From UBA7359 sp963976795 (GTDB lineage: Bacteria; Pseudomonadota; Gammaproteobacteria; Eutrophobiales; Eutrophobiaceae): a stretch of DNA of 64,000 nucleotides. The position numbers and the translations under genes were made by a program. Shown piece after piece: positions 26,062-34,937 of this stretch; within the stretch, counting starts at the first letter, position 1, and the number at the start of each line of letters is the position of its first letter. The stretch is from positions 1-64,000 of the forward strand of contig CAXBLT010000005.1 in the NCBI GenBank assembly GCA_963976795.1. Reading direction: 5' to 3'. The notes under the pieces are model-generated. The model had not been told where the DNA came from, did no database searches, and saw only the letters and a list, made by a program, of their open reading frames with translations.

Positions 26062-27809
26062 TAGACTGACGCTCCTCCATTAACTTCGATAATTTCTTCA
26101 TCAACAATGCTATCGATATCAGCAGAGATGCGAATCACTTCATCCATAGTAGTAATACCTTCAACCGCATACTGAAGTGCAACCATATTAAGTGGTCGAA
26201 AATGCCTTGAGTTTGTTGCTTTTTCTATAAACTGTCCGGCATCACCATGCGCCAGTACATTAGAAAGTTCTTTATCGAATTCGAGTAGTTCATACACGCC
26301 TATACGTCCCTGATAACCAGTATAATTACAGTGAGCACAACCTACCCCTTGCTTAAAAGTCACATTAAACTGTTTTTCATTAACAAAACTATTCAGCCAG
26401 GCTTTTTGTTGATCCGTTAACTCTGCCGCTTGCGCACAGCTTTCACAAACGCGCCTGACTAAACGCTGCGCAAGAATCGCATGTAGCGCCGAAGCCAATA
26501 AATAACTCTTTATGCCGATGTCCATAAGACGGTTGACTGTGCTGACCGCATCATTGGTATGCAAGGTAGATAACACTAGGTGACCAGTCATTGCCGCACG
26601 TAACGCTATCTCTGCCGTTTCTTCATCACGCATTTCACCTATCAATACTATATCTGGATCTTGCCGTAATGCTGATCGTAATACGGTCGCAAATGACAAG
26701 CCGATATCAGTATTAACCTGAACCTGATTGATACGAGGTAATTTATATTCAACCGGATCTTCGACTGTAATTATCTTTTTTTCTGGAACGTTGAGTGTCT
26801 GCAAAGCCGCATACAGTGTTGTCGTTTTACCACTACCCGTAGGCCCGGTCACCAAAATCATACCATGCGGACGCTGAATCAAATTCTGAAATCGTTCAAG
26901 CATCGATTTTGGCATACCCAGTAAACCAAGATCTAATGTCCCTCCAGTTTGATCAAGTAAGCGCATCACTACTGATTCGCCGTACTGAACCGGCATAGTC
27001 GATAAACGCACATCGATATTGTGTTCTTTTATCTTAAGACTGAACCGCCCATCTTGAGGCAAACGCTTTTCTGATATATCCAGACCGCCCATGAGCTTCA
27101 GTCTAAGCACTAATGCAGGAGCAATTCGCACCTCATCCATTGTATGTTCTTGTAACACGCCATCGACACGTTGCCTGATGCGTATTACTTTCTCATCAGG
27201 TTCAATATGAATATCGGAGGCATTGATTTGAATCGCATCTTCAAAAAGCGATGCCAGTAATTTAACTACTGGCGCATCGGCAACATCAGCATCAGCCAGA
27301 AGTGCCCCCAGATCGATATCACTATCTGTAAGCTCTTCATTTAACTGTTCTGCAAACCCATTTATTTGTTCAGTCTTTCTATATACTGTGTCGATAGTTT
27401 TTAATAGATCTATTTCTCTAACGACAGCTAACTTTATTGGCTTATTTAATACCCGAGACAACTCATCATAAGCAAAAATATTTGTCGGATCGGCCATACC
27501 AACAACGACACCCGAATTATCTGCACTCAAAGCGACAGCACGAAACCGACGTGACTGAATTTCCGGGATTAACTTAATGATGTCTGGATTGAACTTATAG
27601 TGCAGCAAATCAACAAATGGAATTTTTAGTTGCTGAGACAATGCGTCTAGCATCTGATCTTCTGTCAGATAACCATCTGCAATAAGTACTTTACCCAGCT
27701 TTTGTCCCGTTTTCTTCTGCTCTACAAGTGCCTGCTCAAGTTGAGACTGGGAGATCAGCTTGGCTTCTATCAGTAAATCGCCAAGCCTGACTTTTCTACG
27801 AAGATTCAT
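26061..27809 (-). CDS. mshE: MSHA pilus extension ATPase MshE with c-di-GMP-binding N domain
   Basis: 582 aa. The N-terminal MshEN domain has two 24-residue motifs, R8-L-G...Q31 and K37-L-G...Q60, separated by exactly 5 residues. That is the arrangement shown to bind cyclic di-GMP in Vibrio MshE; the first copy has Lys where Gly is usual. The secretion-ATPase core has Walker A GPTGSGKTTT (near 319), the Asp box and Walker B region with IGEMRDEETA, and a four-Cys zinc site (CESC near 454, CAHC near 488). It powers pilus extension. Overlaps mshN by 14 nt. Confidence 0.95.
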   Translation of the reverse strand: MNLRRKVRLGDLLIEAKLISQSQLEQALVEQKKTGQKLGKVLIADGYLTEDQMLDALSQQLKIPFVDLLHYKFNPDIIKLIPEIQSRRFRAVALSADNSGVVVGMADPTNIFAYDELSRVLNKPIKLAVVREIDLLKTIDTVYRKTEQINGFAEQLNEELTDSDIDLGALLADADVADAPVVKLLASLFEDAIQINASDIHIEPDEKVIRIRQRVDGVLQEHTMDEVRIAPALVLRLKLMGGLDISEKRLPQDGRFSLKIKEHNIDVRLSTMPVQYGESVVMRLLDQTGGTLDLGLLGMPKSMLERFQNLIQRPHGMILVTGPTGSGKTTTLYAALQTLNVPEKKIITVEDPVEYKLPRINQVQVNTDIGLSFATVLRSALRQDPDIVLIGEMRDEETAEIALRAAMTGHLVLSTLHTNDAVSTVNRLMDIGIKSYLLASALHAILAQRLVRRVCESCAQAAELTDQQKAWLNSFVNEKQFNVTFKQGVGCAHCNYTGYQGRIGVYELLEFDKELSNVLAHGDAGQFIEKATNSRHFRPLNMVALQYAVEGITTMDEVIRISADIDSIVDEEIIEVNGGASV

Positions 27810-29259
27810 CTTTTATAAGGCTACTAAGCGATGAGATTCTTTGGTGGATAAATTTTCTTGTATCACTAGCCAATGAAGAACTAGTTGATGCCTTTTGATA
27901 AGCATATAGTGCGTCTTGATAACGTTTTAACGATTCCAGGGATATACCGAGGCCCAACCACCAAACTGATTTCGATGGATTAAGCTGTAATAAATTGCGA
28001 TATATTTTAGCTGATTGATTATGCTCATTTAGTTTTTGCAAGATAGCTGCTTTTAAGGCGTAGTATTCACCATCAACTGCTAAATCCGGGCTGTATTGTT
28101 CGAGCATATTTTTTGCTTCTACTAACTTAGATTGGCTCAATAATAAACGTGCATACATCTTCATCCATGCGACTTGATCAGGATATTGTATTAATCCTTC
28201 ATTCAGTATGCTGTAGGCCAATTCGATATGGCCTTGTTTTGACAGGATCGTGGCTAAGGTAGAACGTGCATTTACATGAGCAGCATCCTGATCTAAAGCC
28301 ATATTGAGCCTTTTAAGGCTATTGGAGATATCTCCTCTTTTATAATCTTTATACCCCTGTTGGAAAAGCTTTTCTGCATAAGCATTTACGTTTTGATTAA
28401 CAGGTGTTTTCACTAACTCACCTTTGTAAACAGTTTCATTGACTACTTGTTCATCGACAAAATCATTTAAAATATCATCTAATGAATTATTACTATTATT
28501 TTCAGCAAGACCATCTTGAAAATGATAGTCCATAGCAATAATCAGGTTATTGATACTCTTGTCAGCACTCGATGTGGTTTTGCGTATCGTTAAAGCTTGA
28601 TCTGTCTCCAGAACCAATTTAAATCTATTTTCTTTATTTATCGAATAACGAATGGCAACAACAGGGTCGACGGGTTTCAATTCTTCCAACAAAAAACCAA
28701 GTTTTGCATCATTAATCTCTACCACAACTCGATTAGGATCATTGAGTCCATAAACTAGATAATCTATTTCATCTGGCATCTTTATTACGAGGTTTATACC
28801 CTGATCATTCGTATCAAAAAATATCTCCTTAATTATATTTAATGAGCCTGATTCATTTGACCCAACCACTGAATACGGTTTTTGCATAAGCAAACTATCA
28901 TCGAGTTTTAATAAATGCTCAGAACCTTTTGATTGTGTACTATCATTCGAAACCTGAGATTCCACCTTAAGCACTTCATGCGAGCTAATGTCTTTAATCT
29001 CATTCTTAAACGAATCAACTTCAATGGTAGATATCTGAAATGGTGTATTACTATTCAAATAAAAATATATCAGTCCCACTGTCATTGAAATTGCTGTAAG
29101 TATGTAAATAAAAGTTCTACTGGAGGAATGTCCGCTTCTTTTATGCTCCAATTCGATATCATAAGCTGAATATAATCCATCTAAAACGGAGTCATGTTTT
29201 TCATGAAGAAAAGCATCACGTTTCTCCAGATCATTTAACATTTTATTTATTAAGCTCAT
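27796..29259 (-). CDS. mshN: MSHA biogenesis protein MshN with AMIN-like and TPR domains
   Basis: 487 aa, bitopic. It has a cytoplasmic N-terminal stretch (about 1-45) and one TM (about 46-68). A periplasmic domain (about 140-245) with YGLNDPNRVVVEIND resembles AMIN domains, which bind peptidoglycan or secretins. TPR repeats follow (about 295-480). Probably couples the secretin to the cell wall and inner-membrane platform. The TPR part fits known MshN; the AMIN part is my reading and should be confirmed by profile search. Confidence 0.82.
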   Translation of the reverse strand: MSLINKMLNDLEKRDAFLHEKHDSVLDGLYSAYDIELEHKRSGHSSSRTFIYILTAISMTVGLIYFYLNSNTPFQISTIEVDSFKNEIKDISSHEVLKVESQVSNDSTQSKGSEHLLKLDDSLLMQKPYSVVGSNESGSLNIIKEIFFDTNDQGINLVIKMPDEIDYLVYGLNDPNRVVVEINDAKLGFLLEELKPVDPVVAIRYSINKENRFKLVLETDQALTIRKTTSSADKSINNLIIAMDYHFQDGLAENNSNNSLDDILNDFVDEQVVNETVYKGELVKTPVNQNVNAYAEKLFQQGYKDYKRGDISNSLKRLNMALDQDAAHVNARSTLATILSKQGHIELAYSILNEGLIQYPDQVAWMKMYARLLLSQSKLVEAKNMLEQYSPDLAVDGEYYALKAAILQKLNEHNQSAKIYRNLLQLNPSKSVWWLGLGISLESLKRYQDALYAYQKASTSSSLASDTRKFIHQRISSLSSLIKDESS

Positions 29260-29261
29260 TA

Positions 29262-30137
29262 TTAACTTCCAAACAAGCGTTTTGAAAAAGCCGGGAGTAA
29301 TGCGTTAAACCACGACTCCGGTTTATCTTTAGCATGCTCTATATCCAGCGCTGCCAGGTTAACATTCTTGTGAGAAACTTTGTTTAGACCTTCCCCATAA
29401 GCAACAATTAATGATTTATGACATAAAATATTAATCAGTCTTGGTATACCTTTACTGTGTCGATAAATTGCATCGCAAGCACGCTTTGAGAACAAACCGT
29501 TATCGCTACAGCCGGCTATTAATAATCGGTGACGGATATAAGCAAAAGCGGCCACTTTATTCAGTGGCAATAAGCGATATGAAAAAGTAATACGCTGCTT
29601 TAATTGCCGAACAGAAGGCTGATTCAGCAATAGGTCTAGTTCTGGTTGTCCAAATAAAATAACCTGAATTAGTTTTCGTTTTTCTGTTTCAAGATTAGTC
29701 AATAAACGTAGTGATTCGAGCGTTTGTACTGGCATGGCCTGTACTTCATCGAGACAGACAACGACCTTCCTGCCTTTTCTATGTGTATCCAGTAATGCAC
29801 GAGTGATCAATTTCATTAACATATGTTGCGACGTGCCACTTTCATACTTCACAGCAAGCGCGTCAGCGATAGAAAATAAAAGACTCTCTGGTTTGATATA
29901 AGGATTATGTATGTACGCTGTAACAAATTCCTTATTAACTGTTTTCATCAAAGTTCGACATAACAAGGTCTTTCCTACACCCACCTCACCCGTTATTTTT
30001 ATAAATCCTTCGCCACTACGTAGAGCAATAACAAGTACATTTAAGGCATCTTGATAACCAGCACGATTCATAAAAAAACTCGTGTCAGGTGTGATGCTGA
30101 AAGGTAGTTCAGATAGTTTGAAATGTTGTAAGTACAT
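29262..30137 (-). CDS. mshM: MSHA biogenesis ATPase MshM (ExeA-type AAA protein)
   Basis: 291 aa. The AAA_22/ExeA fold begins with the family start YLQHFKLSELPFSITPD, Walker A GEVGVGKT (50-57) and Walker B VVCLDEVQ (near 122-129). Sensor and arginine residues lie in LFGQPELD and QRITFSYRL. ExeA/MshM proteins are thought to help place the secretin through the cell wall. No peptidoglycan-binding domain is present in this short form; the AMIN-like domain of MshN might supply it (inference). Confidence 0.9.
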   Translation of the reverse strand: MYLQHFKLSELPFSITPDTSFFMNRAGYQDALNVLVIALRSGEGFIKITGEVGVGKTLLCRTLMKTVNKEFVTAYIHNPYIKPESLLFSIADALAVKYESGTSQHMLMKLITRALLDTHRKGRKVVVCLDEVQAMPVQTLESLRLLTNLETEKRKLIQVILFGQPELDLLLNQPSVRQLKQRITFSYRLLPLNKVAAFAYIRHRLLIAGCSDNGLFSKRACDAIYRHSKGIPRLINILCHKSLIVAYGEGLNKVSHKNVNLAALDIEHAKDKPESWFNALLPAFSKRLFGS

Positions 30138-30166
30138 AATTATTTCCTATGAAGGAATACGCCTGT

Positions 30167-31960
30167 TTAAATATTATCTTGAGAAAAAAGATCATCCAGA
30201 AACGTATCTGGCGGTGGTTCGTTCATTACTTCACGAAGATTCTTAATATTTCCTTTTGACTTAACTAACTCATCATTCCATTCATCAACACCACGAACAA
30301 CAACTGGCTTTAATAAAATGACCAACTCGCTTTTAACTGATGCGTTCTTTTTATGCGTAAACAATCGTCCAATACCAGGCAAATCACCTAAAAATGGTGC
30401 CTTAGCGTCCTGGTCATTTATTGACTCTTGCATCAAGCCACCTATAACAATGACCTGCCCGCTACGTGCACGGACGATACTATCTGATTCACGCACTGTA
30501 CTTAGTGCTAGTGGAATTTGTTGCGTGACACTACCGACAGTAACTGTCTTTTGTTGATCTATCACTTCGCTAATTGAGGGGTGTACATGCAAAGTAACAT
30601 CGCCCTCCTGACTGATTTGCGGTGTGACATCAAGTGCTATACCAGAAAAGAAAGGAGTCAATGTCACATCAGGACTCACTGTTGTGGCGGTACCTGTTGT
30701 CGTGTTTACAGAAGAAACGTCGGTGACAAAAAATTCATCTTGACCCACTTTTATCACGGCTTTTTGATTGTTCATCGTAGCGACACGTGGACTTGATAAA
30801 ATTTGCACATTACCCTGAGTTTTTAGCAACTCAATGAAGGCAGTAAAATCACCAAAATTTAATGCAGCACTGAATACACCACCAAAAGCTGAGGTGACAG
30901 CCCCATCAATTGCCGTCTGTCCTGACGTTGCTACATTCGTAGCAAAACCACTAATCGCTTGCACTCCAGCTGGATTAAGAGTTCCGGTAGTACCTGATGT
31001 GCCACTTAATCCGCTTTCGCCAACCAAAACAGTGCCCCCACCAACATTCGAAGTTGTAATTGAATTATTACCGGGAGTTAGTAAGGAACTCCAGTTAATC
31101 CCTGATTGAAAGTTTTCGTTTAGTCTAACTTCAATAAACTTTGCCTCAAGTACAACTTGCCTCTGAACAATCAACTGTGTCGCCTGTAAATAAGCTTCAA
31201 CCTCTCGTAATTCATTAGGTAACGCTCGCACTACGACAACACCTGATTGCGGGTTAATCACAACACTACGTCCATCTCCGGAACCCACAATTGCCTGAAC
31301 TGAATCTTGTAATTCCAGCCAAAATGTATTCAGTGTCTGATTAGTACGTATGACTGTACCCTGTTGCACACTACTAGATGATGCACCTGCTGCATCATCA
31401 TCAGAGGTATCACTCTGTGTCAGTGAACCTGAGCTTACTGATGTTGCAGAGCTACCAGAACGCTCAATATTTAAATAATTGATCTGATAAATGCGCGCCC
31501 GTAGTCGGCCTGGTAATACTTGAAACCCGTATGCCGTGCTAATAAATTCATACCCATAGACATCACGAGCCGCTTCTAGCACATCAGGAATAGTTACGTT
31601 GCGTAAATTAAGGGTGAGGGAACCCGTTACCTCTGGATGAATAACCATATTGTAATCTGTACCATCAACCAGGCTTAAAAAGAATTGATCGGCAGCGACG
31701 GCATTTACTGAAATATCAAATCTTTCTTCATCCTTGATTACAGGGACATTCGCCGTATCCAGATTAATTGTAGGTATTAGTGAATCCGCAACACTCTCAG
31801 GAACAGAAGCCTGATTCGCATTATCACTGACAGATCTGTTGACCTCTTCCTCCATAGTGCCAATAACACCTTGTCGGACAGTTTGATCCTGACATGCTGT
31901 TAAAATTATTAACGTAAATAATATATATATGCCGGGATTGGATTTGATTATTTTCATCAT
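30167..31960 (-). CDS. mshL: MSHA pilus outer-membrane secretin MshL
   Basis: 597 aa lipoprotein. The signal peptide has lipobox LTAC with acylated Cys23. An N0/STN-like domain (about 80-150) is followed by a Ser/Thr/Gly-rich insert (about 180-205), N1-type domain and the secretin C domain ending in GQVIVIGGLMQES and a beta-barrel lip segment. Multimers form the channel through which the pilus leaves the cell. Either of two tandem Met codons may start it. It lies 13 nt after mshK. Confidence 0.93.
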   Translation of the reverse strand: MMKIIKSNPGIYILFTLIILTACQDQTVRQGVIGTMEEEVNRSVSDNANQASVPESVADSLIPTINLDTANVPVIKDEERFDISVNAVAADQFFLSLVDGTDYNMVIHPEVTGSLTLNLRNVTIPDVLEAARDVYGYEFISTAYGFQVLPGRLRARIYQINYLNIERSGSSATSVSSGSLTQSDTSDDDAAGASSSSVQQGTVIRTNQTLNTFWLELQDSVQAIVGSGDGRSVVINPQSGVVVVRALPNELREVEAYLQATQLIVQRQVVLEAKFIEVRLNENFQSGINWSSLLTPGNNSITTSNVGGGTVLVGESGLSGTSGTTGTLNPAGVQAISGFATNVATSGQTAIDGAVTSAFGGVFSAALNFGDFTAFIELLKTQGNVQILSSPRVATMNNQKAVIKVGQDEFFVTDVSSVNTTTGTATTVSPDVTLTPFFSGIALDVTPQISQEGDVTLHVHPSISEVIDQQKTVTVGSVTQQIPLALSTVRESDSIVRARSGQVIVIGGLMQESINDQDAKAPFLGDLPGIGRLFTHKKNASVKSELVILLKPVVVRGVDEWNDELVKSKGNIKNLREVMNEPPPDTFLDDLFSQDNI

Positions 31961-31973
31961 ATTAATCTCAATA

Positions 31974-32339
31974 TTACTTTCGTAATTTATAACCTTTGAT
32001 CACTTTAGTTTTAAAAAGTCTAACAATTAGCTTCCGATCTTCGTGATTTATAACAACCGACACCGGATTGATTTCAAGAATTTTAGCGGAATCAAGCTCA
32101 TCACCAGCTCTAACTAGCTTACCGTTTAAAATTGCTGTCCTATCTGTATCTGAAATTCTTATTGCAGAAAGTTTCCAGTCGAGTTTTTCTTTATTGACAA
32201 TCTCCTCAAAAAACACCGGCTCACTATCTTCAACCAAATAATTAGCTGGACGAGTGGGATCCGACAAGCCTGTATTTGCCATGGTTAATATAGGCAACAA
32301 GCAGAAATTGAAAATAATACACTGTCTCAATAATATCAT
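31974..32339 (-). CDS. mshK: MSHA biogenesis protein MshK
   Basis: 121 aa from ATG at 32339, 1 nt after the mshJ stop; a GTG three codons upstream is an alternative. A signal peptide is followed by LSDPTRPANYL and a small beta domain ending with a basic tail. It resembles PilP/GspC-like short periplasmic proteins, and its order J-K-L supports MshK, which is thought to link the inner-membrane complex to the secretin. Confidence 0.8.
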   Translation of the reverse strand: MILLRQCIIFNFCLLPILTMANTGLSDPTRPANYLVEDSEPVFFEEIVNKEKLDWKLSAIRISDTDRTAILNGKLVRAGDELDSAKILEINPVSVVINHEDRKLIVRLFKTKVIKGYKLRK

Positions 32340-32340
32340 G

Positions 32341-33054
32341 CTAAACACCTATCCACTCCTGATTCAAACTTAGCGTAAATATTTCAATTTTTATATTTGC
32401 ATCAGGATATTCATTAACTGTTAATTTAAAATTATCCCAGAAGAATCTCCATTCGAGCTCTTCCAGACTTTTCAAGTAACTTAAGGTAGTTAAATAATTT
32501 CCGATAATTTCAATTCTTAAACCATGCTTATAAGCATTATCAATATTATTAACTGTTAATACTTGTTCATCATCATTAGAAGCATTCTCGAGTACTGATT
32601 CTGTATTTGTTTCCGTTTCATCTTTCGCAACAATTGGAGTGACACCAAGACTCTTCAAATTAACTAATGTTAATCCATCGATCTTATGTAGTACTGTTTC
32701 TAATATTTTTGGCATATCTTTTGGTGTCACCAGGCTATTTGTAGATGACTCAAGATCAGCCTGCACTTCAATCAAATGCGATCGGAGTTTTTTAAGTTTA
32801 GCAATATTCTCTGCATTAGGATCTTGATTACCAGTGCTTATCAACTCTTGTAATTGCTTAACCAACATCAACCGTTCAGCATTCTTTTCATTTAAACTTA
32901 CAACAAATTTTTTTTGTTCTTTTTCTAACGGAGTAAATAAAAAATAATCATAAATAGTGAATAACACCACTAACACGCCAATAAAGATAATCCCCCTTTC
33001 ACGTATGCTTAAGGCATTAATCTTTTCAGCAAGTTTATTTAAGCGTTCAATCAT
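32341..33054 (-). CDS. mshJ: MSHA biogenesis protein MshJ (PilO/GspM-like)
   Basis: 237 aa. A short cytoplasmic N terminus, one TM (about 22-41), a coiled coil (about 45-105) and a small ferredoxin-like periplasmic domain give the PilO/GspM architecture. It begins 1 nt after the preceding gene stop. It is expected to pair with the PilN-like protein in the alignment complex. Confidence 0.83.
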   Translation of the reverse strand: MIERLNKLAEKINALSIRERGIIFIGVLVVLFTIYDYFLFTPLEKEQKKFVVSLNEKNAERLMLVKQLQELISTGNQDPNAENIAKLKKLRSHLIEVQADLESSTNSLVTPKDMPKILETVLHKIDGLTLVNLKSLGVTPIVAKDETETNTESVLENASNDDEQVLTVNNIDNAYKHGLRIEIIGNYLTTLSYLKSLEELEWRFFWDNFKLTVNEYPDANIKIEIFTLSLNQEWIGV

Positions 33055-33055
33055 C

Positions 33056-33652
33056 TTACTTCGTACTGATTAAAAAATTAATTTCAGGATCAGCATCTTT
33101 TTTCTCTATACGAGCCAACTCCATCATATTAAATGAAGCACCCTTTAGATTTTCTTCTTCGGCCAGCCTTTGAATATAAACAGGCACTAATTCAGACGAT
33201 AATGTTTTACCTTTAAGCCCTAATAAAGCCCCACCCTGATTGATGTTGACATCTGTTAACCAAGTCCCTTCAACATGCCCTCTTGCAAAAGATTCTAAAT
33301 AAGATGAAAAACCAGATGCATTTCCAAACGATCTACTCGATAAAATGTTTGAAATCTTTTCTCTTTGCTCCAATTCCTTACTCAGTTTTGCAATCTCATT
33401 TTCTAGTAACTTGCTTTTACTTTTATTTTTCCTAGACGATTCAAATGCCGCAACCTGTACACTGAGTTGCGATAATTCAGTTTCTAGAATTGTAAGTCGC
33501 TTTTTATACGGTTTTATTTGCATAATCTGATAAGCATATAAACTTGAAAACATAATTAAAAAGAACGCTCCGACTTGCAACATAGTTACTGCGGAAAAAA
33601 CAACCTTTTGTTTACGAAATATTGGTTGATAAAGATTGATCTGTTGCATCAT
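33056..33652 (-). CDS. PilN-like MSHA assembly protein (MshI2 type)
   Basis: 198 aa from ATG at 33652, which overlaps the PilM-like gene stop (ATGA) and gives MMQQINLYQP, the typical PilN start whose conserved INLYQP segment binds PilM. One TM (about 22-40), a coiled coil (about 45-85) and a periplasmic domain follow. In some MSHA clusters this piece is annotated as a second mshI. An upstream in-frame start would overlap the previous gene by about 50 nt and lacks similarity. Confidence 0.83.
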   Translation of the reverse strand: MMQQINLYQPIFRKQKVVFSAVTMLQVGAFFLIMFSSLYAYQIMQIKPYKKRLTILETELSQLSVQVAAFESSRKNKSKSKLLENEIAKLSKELEQREKISNILSSRSFGNASGFSSYLESFARGHVEGTWLTDVNINQGGALLGLKGKTLSSELVPVYIQRLAEEENLKGASFNMMELARIEKKDADPEINFLISTK

Positions 33653-34608
33653 AAGGACACCACTTCCTGACGTAATGCTGTACCTATAGCTAACAAACAT
33701 CTTGACTGTAATAATGAAGACATTTTTTCTGGCACATCAATTAATTCATTAACATCGAGCATTCTAGATGGAATTTGTAGCTGTTCTGACAGGTATTCAG
33801 TGATGCCAGGTATCTCTTTACCGATAGGGGTCATCACAAGTGCTGAGACTTGTGGTTGTGAAAAGTGACTCTCGTAGTAGTCCATCGAGCGTTGAACTTC
33901 AATGACGATACTATCTAGCCATCTCTGGCATGCTTCATCATCCATCACACTCAAAACTGATTCGGGCAACTGAGATGTCCCGACATTAATGGTCCTCGAT
34001 AAATATAAAGATGATTGTCGAGTGATGGTAATCAGGCCTTGATGATGACCAGCATAGATTAACGCAACACCACCCACATCCTCGGGTAACATTGCCGCAA
34101 TATTACGTAATGCAAGTTCAGGTATATCGATAATATTTAGATTCAAATTCGCACTATTTAACTGAGCAATCAATGCTTTCACGCGATTGGATTTGGCAAC
34201 AACGGCATACATCATCTTATTGTTGCCCGCTGCCTTATGTGCCGGCACTTCAAATACATCAATTACAGCATCATCAATATGGAAATCTATCAATTCTTTA
34301 ACACGCCAACGTATTGCTGCACGGAGTTCATCGGGTTGAACATCGGGGGCTTCTACTAACAAAAGATTGTAATCACCCAGTTCTAATGAACTCAGGCATT
34401 CATATTGATCGAGATCATACTGCTGAGTTAGACGTGCTATCTCAGCATCACGAACTGAAATGTTTTCAATGTCCTGAAATTCACAAAGCTCCAACACGGG
34501 AGGAAGGTCTTTTTCACGTCGGACTCGGGCCACTGCTATTGCATTCTCATCAGCACAGACTGCAATTTTAGCGTCTTTCTTGATTTTCTTTTTGAAAAAG
34601 TCCAGCAA
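33649..34608 (-). CDS. mshI: MSHA biogenesis protein MshI (PilM-like)
   Basis: 319 aa cytoplasmic protein of the PilM/actin-like ATPase fold. It begins MLDFFKKKIKKD and has a GVALIYAGHHQGLITI nucleotide-pocket-like segment and a long helical C terminus. It is expected to bind the N-terminal tail of the PilN-like protein encoded next. First gene after the 329-bp gap that follows mshQ, so it may head the main assembly transcript. Confidence 0.84.
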   Translation of the reverse strand: MLDFFKKKIKKDAKIAVCADENAIAVARVRREKDLPPVLELCEFQDIENISVRDAEIARLTQQYDLDQYECLSSLELGDYNLLLVEAPDVQPDELRAAIRWRVKELIDFHIDDAVIDVFEVPAHKAAGNNKMMYAVVAKSNRVKALIAQLNSANLNLNIIDIPELALRNIAAMLPEDVGGVALIYAGHHQGLITITRQSSLYLSRTINVGTSQLPESVLSVMDDEACQRWLDSIVIEVQRSMDYYESHFSQPQVSALVMTPIGKEIPGITEYLSEQLQIPSRMLDVNELIDVPEKMSSLLQSRCLLAIGTALRQEVVSL

Positions 34609-34937
34609 CTCATTACCCCTGTTAAGATTTTAGTTACATATTATTCCCAAAATCCTTGTCTCAAAAATGAGACTATATTACGCCCATAATTTAATAATGA
34701 ACTAGAGTTTTCCACTCTAAGTTATTAATGTCAAATAGTTTTATCTATTTTAAGAAGAGCAAATTTCAGTTCTTGAAATAACGCTTAGGAAAGTTTTTAG
34801 GCGAGGATTGCCCAAATGTGGAAGCCTTTTCTTTAAAGACAGAAAAGACTAGCAACTTAGATGAAATATTGATCTGAAAATATCCAGTTTAATCATTATT
34901 ATTCAATGCTTTATAAGTTTGTGAATACTTACTTAAT
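34609..34937. other. Gene-free 329-bp gap with a series of hairpins
   Basis: No coding frame is convincing. Five inverted repeats follow one another: 34658-34673 (GTCTCA/TGAGAC, 4-nt loop), 34703-34719 (TAGAGT/ACTCTA), 34763-34779 (ATTTCA/TGAAAT), 34782-34803 (CGCTTA/TAGGCG, one G-T) and 34826-34847 (CTTTTCT/AGAAAAG). None is followed by a T-run, so they are not typical terminators. A TTGACA on the minus strand near 34730 could serve a promoter for mshI but has no good -10 at 17 nt. Confidence 0.5.

Noticed and set aside
18758..34608. Assignment of the pilus cluster as a type II secretion system
   Set aside because: The order I-J-K-L-M-N-E-G-F-A-C-D-O-P, the MshM-type ATPase, the MshEN domain and the separate mshQ fit MSHA, and no GspC/GspD-type set or prepilin peptidase is present.
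34756..34830. Resemblance of the plus strand to a c-di-GMP (GEMM-I) riboswitch: GCAAA, a hairpin, ACGC, and AGGCGAGGATTGCC
   Set aside because: The conserved core bases around the first stem and the ACGCAAAGC element do not match, and there is no gene downstream on the plus strand to be regulated.
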